DNA from: Alphaproteobacteria bacterium UBA1254
GTDB taxonomy: Bacteria; Pseudomonadota; Alphaproteobacteria; RF32; CAG-239
NCBI GenBank assembly: GCA_002308495.1
Contig: DBVW01000021.1
Coordinates: 1-64,000 of the forward strand
Direction: 5' to 3'
Length of the DNA stretch: 64,000 nt
Positions 31,990 to 41,737 of this stretch are shown here, piece by piece. Position 1 is the stretch's first letter; every line of letters begins with the position of its first letter. Position numbers and translations under genes: made by a program. Below the pieces are notes generated by a model. It saw nothing but the letters and a program-made list of their open reading frames with translations. It was not told the DNA's origin and searched no databases.

Positions 31990-33654
31990 ATGCAAAAAAA
32001 TAATGTAAAAAATTTTGTTTGCAGTTTTCTTTTTTCCATTTTGGCTGTTTTTTGCATCCAAAAATTATTCTTGCGCACACCTGTTGTTAAAAAAGCAGAC
32101 ACAGATCAAAACATCAAAGTTGAAAAGATACAGCTCTTTTCCGAAAAAAGTGCGCCGAAAGATGACATTGTTTTAAATAAAGTTGCCGTAAACGAAGTTG
32201 ATGTTTCCGACATCTCGGCATTAACGGCAGAACCCGTTACAAAAGAAAAAGAAATAAAAGAGGCTCCTTCTCCCGTTGTCGCACTCTCAAATGAAACGCC
32301 TCAAAATGAGGTTGCCGTTTCAACCGATTTGGCTTTTGCAAGCGAAATATCTCTGAGCGACGAAGACATTGAAGAAATTAAAGATATGGACAATCATGTC
32401 AAGAGCGGCATTGTCTATGCGCAAAACGACCTTTCTGTTTCAAACACATCTGATGACGAAGAAATTCCTCTCATTGAAAACACCGAGCAGAAACACCAAT
32501 ATATTAATGTGTCGAATGCTTCATCCGCTTCTCAAATTGCCATGGTAGAACCCGACGTTCTCGTCAACACCATTGAAGAGTCGGACATATTAAATGAAGA
32601 AAAAGATTTAGCCGAAGCCGACATCAAAAACAGTGAGCTCGGCGAAATATTCGCACTTTCTCAAAATCAGGAAAATATCGACGTTGATGAAAGCGCTTGG
32701 CAAACAGCCGAAATCGGCGCAAGCTCAAAGACGGATGACCTTGAACAAACCCAAGACGAAGACAGCCCGTGGGTTGTAGCCAAAGGCAACAAATTTGCCA
32801 AGAATCAAGCGGCTGTCGAAGAGTTTTCGAAAGATCTGCCTCAAAGCGATGAACAAACGGAAAGTGAAGACGAAAATATCGAGACACGGCAAACACCTGA
32901 TGAACAGGTTATCAGCCAAACTTTCATCGAACCTCTTTTAAAAGAAAAAGAGCAGGAACCGGAACAAAAATTAGCTTATCAAATGATTCAAAATATTTTG
33001 ATTCCTATCCCCGAAGACATTTTAAATGATGCCGATTTAACGCCGGACTTAACGGCGACACCGGAAGGCAAAAAGCCCGAAAAGAAAACCGTTATCATAA
33101 CCGAAGAAGAACAACAGTTAAGTGAAAACGAAAAAGAAAGCGGCTTATTTAAAAGCATCAGTTCGTGGTTTGGCAAAAACAAAGATTCAAACCCGCAAAC
33201 CACAATCAAAAAAGATTCGAAACAAAAACCGAAAACTTCTTCTAAAAAAAGCGTAAAACAAAAAGTGCTGTCTGCCTTAGGGCAAGAAGAAGAACAAGAA
33301 GATCCGACCCCGATTATGCCGGCAGAGCTCCGTCTGTCTTTCCAGCCGAACCGCGCCGAAATTTCGGGACAAACATTAAAATGGATATACGCTTTTGCCG
33401 ACAACGCGCGTGACAACGATGATGTTTACATCGAAGTCCGCATGGACGGCACAAGTTCTTATGCGCTTCAGCAAAAAAGACTGAATTTGCTCAGCAGCAT
33501 TTTCAGTTCGCGCGGCGTTGATTATCGCAAAGTAAACACGATATTCACATCTCGCGAACCGAACTCATTTATTATTAGGAACATTCGTTTTAACAACAAA
33601 GAAAAAGAGAGGGAACAAACGATTTATACGGGCGAATGGATAGAGTGTCCTTAA
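31990..33654 (+). CDS. Membrane-anchored acidic protein with OmpA-like C-terminal domain
   Basis: 554 aa, first gene of the pilus operon. An N-terminal transmembrane anchor (NFVCSFLFSILAVFCIQKLF) is followed by about 400 residues of very acidic, low-complexity sequence (E/D/S-rich, likely disordered), a short basic stretch (KKDSKQKPKTSSKKSVKQK), and a C-terminal domain (LRLSFQPNRAEISGQTLKWI, IEVRMDGTSSYALQQKRLNL) with the order of an OmpA-like peptidoglycan-binding fold. The start lacks a close Shine-Dalgarno (GGAG is 14 nt away). It may tether the pilus or T4SS to the cell wall. The OmpA assignment is by pattern only. Confidence 0.6.
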   Translation: MQKNNVKNFVCSFLFSILAVFCIQKLFLRTPVVKKADTDQNIKVEKIQLFSEKSAPKDDIVLNKVAVNEVDVSDISALTAEPVTKEKEIKEAPSPVVALSNETPQNEVAVSTDLAFASEISLSDEDIEEIKDMDNHVKSGIVYAQNDLSVSNTSDDEEIPLIENTEQKHQYINVSNASSASQIAMVEPDVLVNTIEESDILNEEKDLAEADIKNSELGEIFALSQNQENIDVDESAWQTAEIGASSKTDDLEQTQDEDSPWVVAKGNKFAKNQAAVEEFSKDLPQSDEQTESEDENIETRQTPDEQVISQTFIEPLLKEKEQEPEQKLAYQMIQNILIPIPEDILNDADLTPDLTATPEGKKPEKKTVIITEEEQQLSENEKESGLFKSISSWFGKNKDSNPQTTIKKDSKQKPKTSSKKSVKQKVLSALGQEEEQEDPTPIMPAELRLSFQPNRAEISGQTLKWIYAFADNARDNDDVYIEVRMDGTSSYALQQKRLNLLSSIFSSRGVDYRKVNTIFTSREPNSFIIRNIRFNNKEKEREQTIYTGEWIECP

Positions 33655-33745
33655 ATGGTATAAGTTATCCAAATCGCTTGATTATTTAAATAAGAGTTTG
33701 TAAGATTGAAAAAATATGGAAAAATATGATTTAAAGGATTTTAAA

Positions 33746-34477
33746 ATGAACAGAAAAATACCATTATTTGCTTGCTTAGCAGCGCTTCTTGGCTTATCCG
33801 GCTGTGTGCTGTATAAAACCACAACAACGCAAGAAACTGTTTACGATCAAAACGCTTTAACGGATGAGTGTCCGCAAGGAAACTGCGAAACAGATCCTTT
33901 CATAAACTACACCCAAACCAGAGCAAACTACAGACAATACGGCGAGCTCTCTCCGCGCGATCATTTGGTTTCGCAATCGGGTGCCGGCAACAATATTTCC
34001 GCGGCAATTCCTCCTTCAATCGAAAATGAGGTAATCACGTATGAAGAGCAGATTCATGTCGCCGAAAACAACTTGCCCGAAGAGATGATTATGGAATGCG
34101 ACAGCGTCCCTTGTCCGCAAATACTCACGGCCGAACCGGACGAAACCGAAAAGGTTAAAGAAGCTGAAGACAACAAAAATGTCTCAAACGACGCTGATGG
34201 TGAAGATCCTGTTCAAGATTGGTATGCCGAAGAAGGACAAAACCTCAAGGCGCTCTTAACAACATGGAGCGAACAATCGGGCTGGCGTTTGGTATGGAAC
34301 ACAAACAGAAACTATGTCTTAAATGCCGGCGCTATGTTCAGAGGTCGTTTTGCTGATGTCAGCTCTGCTTTAATCAGAGCTTTTGCGCGCGCAAGACCGG
34401 CTCCAATCGCCACATTTTACAAAGGAAACCGCGTATTAGTCGTTGAAACAATGGAGGATGAAAATGCGTATGACTAA
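33746..34477 (+). CDS. Lipoprotein with TcpQ/PilL-type domain
   Basis: Start at ATG 33746 after AAAGGA; an upstream ATG at 33716 would add 10 residues. Lipoprotein signal MNRKIPLFACLAALLGLSGC (lipobox LSGC). The middle is acidic and disordered. Residues about 165-240 form a TcpQ-like domain (LKALLTTWSEQSGWRLVWNT, GRFADVSSALIRAFARA, FYKGNRVLVVE), found in PilL of R64 and TcpQ of Vibrio, where it stabilises the secretin. It overlaps the secretin gene by 14 bp, fitting such a partnership. Confidence 0.78.
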   Translation: MNRKIPLFACLAALLGLSGCVLYKTTTTQETVYDQNALTDECPQGNCETDPFINYTQTRANYRQYGELSPRDHLVSQSGAGNNISAAIPPSIENEVITYEEQIHVAENNLPEEMIMECDSVPCPQILTAEPDETEKVKEAEDNKNVSNDADGEDPVQDWYAEEGQNLKALLTTWSEQSGWRLVWNTNRNYVLNAGAMFRGRFADVSSALIRAFARARPAPIATFYKGNRVLVVETMEDENAYD

Positions 34478-36065
34478 AAAATTCAATTTAACAATCGGCT
34501 TAGCCTTAACAGCTCTTGTTGCGGCGTGCTCTTTAGCAACCGATATGGATGCGACGCTTGACCGCGAGCTTGAAAACGCTTCTGATTTAAGACAAGAAGC
34601 AAAAACGCCGACAGATGTTGCGAAAACAGATGTCATTCGCGTCAACGACGATATTTGGCTTGGAGACACAAGCGAGGTCGAATACGAAGGCGATCCTGTT
34701 CCTTCATATTTGGAAACACCGGACGGTATCACGCTTATTTCAAATCGTCCGATTACCTTATATGAAATCGGAAACATGATTCACAAAATCACGTCAATTT
34801 CTGTTCGCTATGAACAAGAGCTTGACGGCACGGTTCAAAAACAGGCCGACGATAACAAACCTTCGTTGCAGGATATCGGTGCCCAATGGACCGATTCAAG
34901 CAAAATGCTTGTATCCTACAAAGGTCCTTTAAGCGGTTTGCTTGATGAAGTTTCAAACCGTTTCGGCATTTGGTGGAAATATGAAAAGAAACAAATCTAT
35001 TTCTACAGATATATTACAAAATCCTTTACTTTGTATACTTTACCGACCAAACCGTCTTTATCGGTTGATGTCGGCGGCTCTTCAACAGAGGGCGGTGCAG
35101 GTTCATCATCTGTGTCTTTATCAAATTCTGCTCAAATTGATTTGTGGGCAACGATTGAAACTGCCATTCGCTCAATGATTTCTCAAGGTGCTCAGTTAAC
35201 AACCGACCAATCAAGCGGTGTAATCACATTAACCGGCACTCCGACAGACATCAAAAAAGTCGCAAAATACATCAACGAGCAAAACATGCGCTTATCGCGT
35301 CAGGTTGCCATCAGCGTTAAAGTTTTACAGGTCAGTGTTTCCGATTCTGACAAATACGGCTTAGACTTAGGTGCCGTATTCTCCGGAAACAACCGTATCA
35401 CAAGCTTAGGCATCACGGGCGCCGCAGGTCAGGCTGAAGTATCAAGCGGCTTGTCAATGGCGATTGTTTCGGGTTCTTGGAACATCACAAGTGCTATTCA
35501 AGCCTTGTCCGAACAAGGTAAAACAGCTTTAATCACAAGCGGCACGGTAACAACCTTAAACAACAAACCTGCCCCGATTCAAGTTGTCAGAACACAAAAC
35601 TACATTTCGGAAATCACAAAGACGAACTCCGGTTCCGATGGCAGTTACTATGACTTGTCAACCGACACCGAAGAAATCGAAACAGGTTTCACTTTGGATG
35701 TTTTACCGCGTATTTTGGAACATGGTCGTTTAATGCTTATGTTCAACCTCACATTGTCTGATTTGATTGAACTTCAAAAAGTCAACTTAACAAACAATCC
35801 TGAGGGCGGTGAATTCATTCAAAACCCGGTTATCGAAACGCGCGGTTTCTCACAAGAAGTTGCGATGAAATCGGGTGAAACACTTATCTTGAGTGGTTAT
35901 GAACGCGTTGAAGACAGCGCTCAAAAATCAGGTATCGGATCGGCAGAGAACTCTATGTTCGGCGGTTCTGTAACGGCGAATAAAACACGCAGCATTTTGG
36001 TTATCATGTTAACCCCTGTTGTTTTAGATTCACCGCTTGTACCTGAATCCAGAATGAAATATTAG
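34464..36065 (+). CDS. pilN: Type IVb pilus secretin (PilN-like lipoprotein)
   Basis: Outer-membrane channel for the type IVb pilus. Start set at ATG 34464, 6 nt after GGAGG; gives lipoprotein signal MRMTKKFNLTIGLALTALVAAC (lipobox VAAC). 533 aa. N-terminal domains (ITLISNRPITLYEIGNMIHK) precede an N1-like domain (GVITLTGTPTDIKKVAKYIN) and the secretin core (VAISVKVLQVSVSDSDKYGL, then ALITSGTVTTLNNKPAPIQV, FTLDVLPRILEHGRLMLMF and SGETLILSGYERVED). Length and lipidation match R64 PilN rather than PilQ/PulD. A TTG start 21 bp upstream is unlikely. Confidence 0.88.
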   Translation: MRMTKKFNLTIGLALTALVAACSLATDMDATLDRELENASDLRQEAKTPTDVAKTDVIRVNDDIWLGDTSEVEYEGDPVPSYLETPDGITLISNRPITLYEIGNMIHKITSISVRYEQELDGTVQKQADDNKPSLQDIGAQWTDSSKMLVSYKGPLSGLLDEVSNRFGIWWKYEKKQIYFYRYITKSFTLYTLPTKPSLSVDVGGSSTEGGAGSSSVSLSNSAQIDLWATIETAIRSMISQGAQLTTDQSSGVITLTGTPTDIKKVAKYINEQNMRLSRQVAISVKVLQVSVSDSDKYGLDLGAVFSGNNRITSLGITGAAGQAEVSSGLSMAIVSGSWNITSAIQALSEQGKTALITSGTVTTLNNKPAPIQVVRTQNYISEITKTNSGSDGSYYDLSTDTEEIETGFTLDVLPRILEHGRLMLMFNLTLSDLIELQKVNLTNNPEGGEFIQNPVIETRGFSQEVAMKSGETLILSGYERVEDSAQKSGIGSAENSMFGGSVTANKTRSILVIMLTPVVLDSPLVPESRMKY

Positions 36066-36080
36066 ACAAAGGAAAAAGAA

Positions 36081-37367
36081 GTGTTAGAAGACGCTAATTT
36101 AGACGAATACCAAGCAGGCCCTTCCCCCGAGGGGGAAGACGCCCGCACTTGGGGTACCAGCTTCAAAGCCGGCAGCACCACTTATGCGACGTCTTTGTTC
36201 TGGCAACCGCTGCGCAACAGCGAAGATCCATACACTGAAATTAGCGAAGCGGCAGAAAACGTTCTTGAAGGCGCAGACTTATTCTGTGTCAAGAAAGGAA
36301 AATCACCGCAATTCGGTTTGTGTATTTCCGATCAGGGCTACCAAAAAGGCACGCCTGTAGCTGCGGTCAGCCTTATCAACGCTCTTCCGGACACTTCATC
36401 ATTCCTCGCCGTTTTCAAGGTAGACGGCGGATGGTGGTATATCTGCGTCAGAAACGATGTTATCCTATCCGATGGTGATATGCTCTTCTTCGACGAGAAA
36501 GAAGCAAAAGAACAATTTTCTTCAATGCTCGCCGTTCCTGATTGGGGCTACAAAATCGCACCTGCCGAATGGGGTTTTGACGACACCAGTGAAATTGAAG
36601 TCAATACTCTTTTAAGAAACGCACCGAAAGAAACGCTGCAAAAGATTCACGCCCTGCGCGGCACAAAATTGATTGCGGTTGTTATCGCGGGTATTATTAT
36701 TGCAATTTGGTTGCTTTCAACTCTTTATTCAACCTTGTTCAATTCAGCGCCGCCGAAACCGGTTGTTGCGCCGATTGCTGTTAAAACGGTTGAACAAGCC
36801 GCACCGCCGCCGGAACCGAAACCATGGGAATCTATTCCTGTTCCGGCACAAATGCTCGCCTCTTGTTTCAAGGGGATTAAGGATGTTGTCGGAATTGCGA
36901 CACCGGGCTGGAATTTAGGTGGCATAACCTGCACACCCGATGGTTTGGTAACTTCTTGGCACATGGCTGTCGGTCGGCTTGCTTGGATTGATAAAGCGTT
37001 AGGAGAGTCCGGTGTTACATTCTCAAGCCGTTCTATTTCTCCGAACGGTGTCGAAGTTATTGCGTCGGTTCCGATCCAAAAAATACAAACATTCAATTCA
37101 CCTCCGAAATTAAACGGTGTTGAATTGGTTAATACGCTAAACGACCTTTTCCAAGGTTTGCAGATGAATGTAAATTTAAGTTCGCAAACATGGACATCGC
37201 CACAAAACAATGTTTACAAGTCCGTTAAGTTCGCGTTTTCTTCAAAACACGATCCAGACACATGGGTGGATATCTTAACAAAATTTTCAGGACTTACGAT
37301 TAATGTTATAAAATATGATTCAAACACCAACAGCTGGTATTATGAAGGAGCAATCTATGTATTATAA
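36081..37367 (+). CDS. pilO: PilO-like type IVb pilus inner-membrane protein
   Basis: 428 aa starting at GTG 36081 with AAAGGAAAAAG upstream. Cytosolic N-terminal half (SLFWQPLRNSEDPYTEIS, CVKKGKSPQFGLCISDQGYQ), one transmembrane helix near residues 196-216 (LIAVVIAGIIIAIWLLSTLY), then a Pro-rich linker and a periplasmic domain ending in TINVIKYDSNTNSWYYEG. This matches the length, topology and gene order (N-O-P-Q-R-S) of R64 PilO. It links the cytosolic motor to the secretin. It overlaps the next gene by 11 bp. Confidence 0.8.
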   Translation: MLEDANLDEYQAGPSPEGEDARTWGTSFKAGSTTYATSLFWQPLRNSEDPYTEISEAAENVLEGADLFCVKKGKSPQFGLCISDQGYQKGTPVAAVSLINALPDTSSFLAVFKVDGGWWYICVRNDVILSDGDMLFFDEKEAKEQFSSMLAVPDWGYKIAPAEWGFDDTSEIEVNTLLRNAPKETLQKIHALRGTKLIAVVIAGIIIAIWLLSTLYSTLFNSAPPKPVVAPIAVKTVEQAAPPPEPKPWESIPVPAQMLASCFKGIKDVVGIATPGWNLGGITCTPDGLVTSWHMAVGRLAWIDKALGESGVTFSSRSISPNGVEVIASVPIQKIQTFNSPPKLNGVELVNTLNDLFQGLQMNVNLSSQTWTSPQNNVYKSVKFAFSSKHDPDTWVDILTKFSGLTINVIKYDSNTNSWYYEGAIYVL

Positions 37368-38934
37368 ACTTTTAAATAAAACTATTCTCACAAGCGCTTT
37401 GGTCTCTTTAATTTGCGTAAGTGTGAACCAACCTTTGGCTCAAGAATTGAAGGTAAATGACGATGAAATTGACATTTCTTTGCCAAAGCCCGACGAGGCA
37501 AATATCATTGTCGAAGATGATATCATTCCTCTTGATGAAGATGCCGTTATTGTTCCTGAACAAAAAACGGTTGAAGAAAATATTGGTGTTGCATCTCCTG
37601 ACATTGAAGAAGTCGCGCCGGTTGTTCTTGAAGAAGAAATTGTTTCTCCTGCCGAAGAACATTCTGAAGATTTTGATGAAACCTTTGATATTTCATTTGA
37701 AGATGCAGAACCTACTTTGCCTCCTGAATTAGCGAAACCGCAGCCGAACAACGAATTTCCGCCGCGTCCGACTCAAAATCCGAATCAAAGAATTCAAGAG
37801 ATGCGTGGTCCTCAAGCAAGAAACATCCCTCAACAGCCTCAAGCTGTTGCGCCTAATATGCCTCAGCGTCCCGCTGTTCAAGCTCCCGAACAACGTCCTC
37901 TCGTTGCTCCGCAGGCACAAGCACCTCAGCCTTCCGGCTTAAAGTTTGGTGATTCTGTTTTGGTTCAATCGAACAATGATTTATTTAATCAAATGTCAGA
38001 CATTGAAAAACAAACAACTTTGCTTACTTTGGAATTAAAGCGCGAAAGAATTCGCAACGAAGTTGAAGCTGCGAGAGCCGTTCGCGAAAAAGCCGAACAA
38101 GAGAAGTTAGCAATGGAAGAAGCCAAAAGAAGAGAACAAATTGAATGGGAAAAAGAGCAGGAAGCGAAAATCATCCGCGAGCAGGTTGCTTTAAAACAAA
38201 AAGAAATCGAGCTCGAAAAGGTAAAACAGCGCAAAGCTCTTACGGCCTACATGAATTCGATGCTTGAACAAAAACAGGCATGGATTGAAGAAAACGGCAA
38301 ATTGTATGATGAAATAAAAGGATTAAAAGAAACGAACAAAAAAATCCGCGATTCATACAGAAAAGATTTAAACACCATCTCCGTAGAAACGGAAAAAGTT
38401 GTTAAAAGCGCTGAAACGGCAAAGAGCAATTATGACAGAACGGTTGCAAGCTTAACGGCCCAAAACGCTCAACTTAAAAAACGTATTGAAGCGGATGCTG
38501 CTGCGGCTAAGAACAGCGGCGGTGTTGATTCTCTTGCACCCGGCGGTGAAAAACTTTCGACCTCGGCCGATGCTTTAATTAAGCAGATTGATATTGCAAA
38601 AGAATATGCCATTATGGAAATTTTCGGACACGAAGACGACCTGTCTGTTAAACTCATCAACAAACAGGGCGATTCATTCATAGCCAAACCCGGAACCGTA
38701 TTGGCGACAGGTCACACCATTGAAGAAATCGGACCGAACTATGTTGAGTTTGACCGCAATGGTTTGAAAGATTTCTTATACACGGCGACAGGACCTTTGG
38801 CTGCAGAACAAAGAAAAATCACCGATCCGGATGATACTCCTGACACGCAGGCAAACAATCAAATGCGTCCGAAGGCAAACCTCGTTCGCGATGACGCAAT
38901 GCCTTCGCTCGGAGATTCGATGTTCGTAAAATAA
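37357..38934 (+). CDS. PilP-like pilus protein with extended Pro-rich and coiled-coil region
   Basis: Start at ATG 37357 (MYYKLLNKTILTSALVSLIC) with GGAG 7 nt before. 525 aa. Signal peptide; acidic segment (residues about 25-130); Pro/Gln-rich segment (about 130-200); coiled coil (about 215-395, e.g. EKAEQEKLAMEEAKRREQIE); and a C-terminal PilP-type beta domain (IMEIFGHEDDLSVKLINKQG, GTVLATGHTIEEIGPNYVEF). R64 PilP is about 150 aa, so the family domain is here the end of a much larger protein. Probably a periplasmic alignment factor connecting PilO and the secretin. Confidence 0.72.
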   Translation: MYYKLLNKTILTSALVSLICVSVNQPLAQELKVNDDEIDISLPKPDEANIIVEDDIIPLDEDAVIVPEQKTVEENIGVASPDIEEVAPVVLEEEIVSPAEEHSEDFDETFDISFEDAEPTLPPELAKPQPNNEFPPRPTQNPNQRIQEMRGPQARNIPQQPQAVAPNMPQRPAVQAPEQRPLVAPQAQAPQPSGLKFGDSVLVQSNNDLFNQMSDIEKQTTLLTLELKRERIRNEVEAARAVREKAEQEKLAMEEAKRREQIEWEKEQEAKIIREQVALKQKEIELEKVKQRKALTAYMNSMLEQKQAWIEENGKLYDEIKGLKETNKKIRDSYRKDLNTISVETEKVVKSAETAKSNYDRTVASLTAQNAQLKKRIEADAAAAKNSGGVDSLAPGGEKLSTSADALIKQIDIAKEYAIMEIFGHEDDLSVKLINKQGDSFIAKPGTVLATGHTIEEIGPNYVEFDRNGLKDFLYTATGPLAAEQRKITDPDDTPDTQANNQMRPKANLVRDDAMPSLGDSMFVK

Positions 38935-38951
38935 GGAGCTAAATCTCAAAA

Positions 38952-40601
38952 ATGGCGGAAAAAAACAACGAGACAACTCAGCAGGAAAAGAAAAACTCTT
39001 ACCTTGCGGAAAGTGCGGACGAACAGTCGCAATCCGGTAATTTTCTTGAGAGTCTTTTTGCAAACGATAACAAACTCATAACGGCGCGCGGATCCGATTT
39101 ATCCGTCACGGATGATACGCGCCGTATGCTCGCTCTTTTTTCCGACGGTACCTATTTTGTTTCGCAAGACCACCGTTTTGACGGTTTGGTTTATAACTTT
39201 GAAAAGACGATTAAACGTCGTAAAATTCTTATCAACACGCCTCAATATGTCAGCCAAAACGAAATAAACGCCTTATACGCTTACGCTGAGCGCGGTATCG
39301 GTTTTGCCAAAGCGGATGCCGAAGACCGCGAGCGCATGCAGGTTCAAATTGACTTTATTAATATTGTTTCGCGTGCTGCCGCTCAAAAAGTTTCCGACGT
39401 GCACATTGTCGTTGCCGATTCCACAATTGTCATGTTCCGTGTCAACGGTATGATGGTTCGCCAAATGGAATATAACAAAGACTGGGGTGAAGCTTTTGTG
39501 CGTGCGGCGTTTGCATCTTCTGATATTTCGGATGCGAACTACGCTCAAAACGAGTTCCAAGGCGCTCAAAAACTCGGTGAAACACCTCTGCGCGGATCCG
39601 AAGGCAAATTGATGTTGCCGCATAACGTTTTGGCTATCCGTCTGCAATTTAACCCGATTGCGTTCGGTTCCCAATATCTCGTCATGCGTCTTTTGTATGC
39701 CGATGACAATCCGAACGGAAGTTCAGACTTACGTTCATTAGGTTTCGGCGAAAGAGAAGAAAATCTTTTCTATCGTTTGCGTGCTGTTCCTGTCGGCTTA
39801 AACGTCATTGCCGGTCCGACCGGTTCCGGTAAATCGACAACCTTGCAAAGAAACATGATTAAGCTTTTGCAAGAAAAGAACTATGAAATTAACTTAATCA
39901 CGGTGGAAGACCCGCCGGAGTATCCTATTCCGGGTGCGCGTCAAATGCCTGTGACCAACGCAAACGATGAAGAATCAAAAGAAGTTGAGTTTACAAAAGC
40001 TTTAAACGCGGCATTGCGTTCCGACCCTGACGTTATGATGGTCGGTGAAATTCGTTCATATTCGGCCGCCGAATTAACATTTAAAGGCGCGCTGTCAGGT
40101 CACGGTGTTTGGACAACATTGCACGCAAACTCGGCACCTGCCATTATCACGCGTTTGCGTGATATGGGCTGTCAGCCATACCTTCTCGGCGATCCTGAAC
40201 TTGTGAAAGGTTTAATTTCGCAACGTTTGTTCAGAAAACTCTGTCCGCATTGCCGAAAATCCGTAAAAGAGCGCATGAATGACCCCTCATTCGGACGCTT
40301 AAAAACAGCTTTAGGCGATTACGGCATTGAAAACACATTTGTCCGCGGTGATGGTTGCAAATATTGCGGAAACAAAGGTTTTAGCGGACGAATGAGTGTG
40401 CCTGAAATTATTTTGCCGGATGCCATGTTCCTGCAGCTGATGATTAACGGCGATACAAAGCGCGCGATTGACTATTGGATCAGCGAGCTGGACGGACGCA
40501 CATTGCGTGATGCGGCAATTGAGCGCATGCTCAAAGGTTATATTGATTTGGATGAATTGGAACGTTGGTGCGGATTGCTTGATCAACGTCCGGTATATTA
40601 G
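38952..40601 (+). CDS. pilQ: PilQ/PilB-type pilus assembly ATPase
   Basis: 549 aa GspE-family motor. Walker A GPTGSGKST at residues 288-296, Asp box LITVEDPPEY near 316-324, Walker B VMMVGEIR at 361-368, His box LSGHGVWTTLHA near 381-391. A zinc site of four Cys is present (CPHC at 431-434 and CKYC at 469-472), as in assembly ATPases and not in PilT. The place between PilP and PilR matches R64 pilQ, and length fits (about 530). It extends the pilus from the cytosolic side. Confidence 0.92.
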   Translation: MAEKNNETTQQEKKNSYLAESADEQSQSGNFLESLFANDNKLITARGSDLSVTDDTRRMLALFSDGTYFVSQDHRFDGLVYNFEKTIKRRKILINTPQYVSQNEINALYAYAERGIGFAKADAEDRERMQVQIDFINIVSRAAAQKVSDVHIVVADSTIVMFRVNGMMVRQMEYNKDWGEAFVRAAFASSDISDANYAQNEFQGAQKLGETPLRGSEGKLMLPHNVLAIRLQFNPIAFGSQYLVMRLLYADDNPNGSSDLRSLGFGEREENLFYRLRAVPVGLNVIAGPTGSGKSTTLQRNMIKLLQEKNYEINLITVEDPPEYPIPGARQMPVTNANDEESKEVEFTKALNAALRSDPDVMMVGEIRSYSAAELTFKGALSGHGVWTTLHANSAPAIITRLRDMGCQPYLLGDPELVKGLISQRLFRKLCPHCRKSVKERMNDPSFGRLKTALGDYGIENTFVRGDGCKYCGNKGFSGRMSVPEIILPDAMFLQLMINGDTKRAIDYWISELDGRTLRDAAIERMLKGYIDLDELERWCGLLDQRPVY

Positions 40602-40613
40602 GGATAAAGAAAA

Positions 40614-41732
40614 ATGCCTGAAGTAAAAAACAGAACCCGATTTAACAGAGCGATGCGCTCACTAGGCTCGATTGAAGTTTACTATGCTAGAATCATCTGT
40701 AATCTTTCGAATGCAAGCCGTTTAAAAATATACCGCAAATTAGCCTCTCTGTTGCGTAACCGCTTCTCATTGATGGATGCACTTGATATGCTCCATGACG
40801 GATTAACAAACGGTGGCAAAAACAACGGCGAGCCGATGGCTATTGCCATGGCAAGCTGGGGACACGCTCTCCAAAACGGTCTTCCGTTTTCCGATGCCTT
40901 AAAAGGCTGGGCGCCGGACCGCGAACGCTTAATGCTTTCCGTCGGTGACGTATCAAACCTTGAAAGCGCTTTATTAAACTTGATTAAAGTTGCCGAAGGT
41001 TCTACGAAAATGATTCGTCCGATTGTTTCTGCAATTGCTTATCCGTCGTTTTTGTTCATGATGTCCGTTTTAATTATTTGGGCAATTGGTGTTTACATGG
41101 TTCCGCCGATGCTTGAAGCCGTTCCGGGCTTAAACTGGGTTGGCACCGGTAAAACCCTTGTAGACCTTTCCGAATGGGTTCAAAAGAACTGGCTTGCTGC
41201 CTTTTTAGCCTTTCCGATTGTTGCCTTGATTATTTATTCAACAATTAGCATTTGGACAGGTGTTATCCGCACAAAATTTGACAACATACCGCCATGGTCG
41301 CTTTATAAAATCTTCGTCGGCATCACATGGCTTTTGGCCTTGTCGGCACTGGTCAAGGGCGGTGTTCCTGTTTCGGTTGCACTTGCGAGCTTAAAGCGCG
41401 ATGCCAGCAGATATTTAAAAGAGCGTATTGACGGCACTTTAAAATACATCAAAAACGGTGACAACTTAGGTCAGGCCTTAAATAAAGCGGGCTTCCAATT
41501 CCCCGACAAAGAAATCATTGCCGACCTCAAGATTTATGCCGAACTTGATAACTTTGAAGAAGCCCTTGAAAGCTTGGCGAACAACTGGCTTGAAGAATCT
41601 GTTTATATGATTGAGCAAAAAGCCTCTATTTTGAACATGGTTGCGATTTTAACCGTTGCGGCAATTATCGCGTGGGCTGTGTTCGGCGTGTTCGACATGC
41701 AAGATCAAATCACTTCTGCAATGGGATCATAA
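40614..41732 (+). CDS. pilR: PilR-like inner-membrane platform protein (GspF family)
   Basis: 372 aa with the GspF/TcpE layout: KLASLLRNRFSLMDALDMLH, an FSDALKGWAPDRERLMLSVG segment, three transmembrane regions (SFLFMMSVLIIWAIGVYMV, WLAAFLAFPIVALIIYSTIS, and MVAILTVAAIIAWAVFGVFD at the end) and a second cytosolic repeat (LSALVKGGVPVSVALASL). It acts with the ATPase to insert pilins. Starts 12 bp after pilQ. Confidence 0.9.
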   Translation: MPEVKNRTRFNRAMRSLGSIEVYYARIICNLSNASRLKIYRKLASLLRNRFSLMDALDMLHDGLTNGGKNNGEPMAIAMASWGHALQNGLPFSDALKGWAPDRERLMLSVGDVSNLESALLNLIKVAEGSTKMIRPIVSAIAYPSFLFMMSVLIIWAIGVYMVPPMLEAVPGLNWVGTGKTLVDLSEWVQKNWLAAFLAFPIVALIIYSTISIWTGVIRTKFDNIPPWSLYKIFVGITWLLALSALVKGGVPVSVALASLKRDASRYLKERIDGTLKYIKNGDNLGQALNKAGFQFPDKEIIADLKIYAELDNFEEALESLANNWLEESVYMIEQKASILNMVAILTVAAIIAWAVFGVFDMQDQITSAMGS

Positions 41733-41737
41733 CCATC

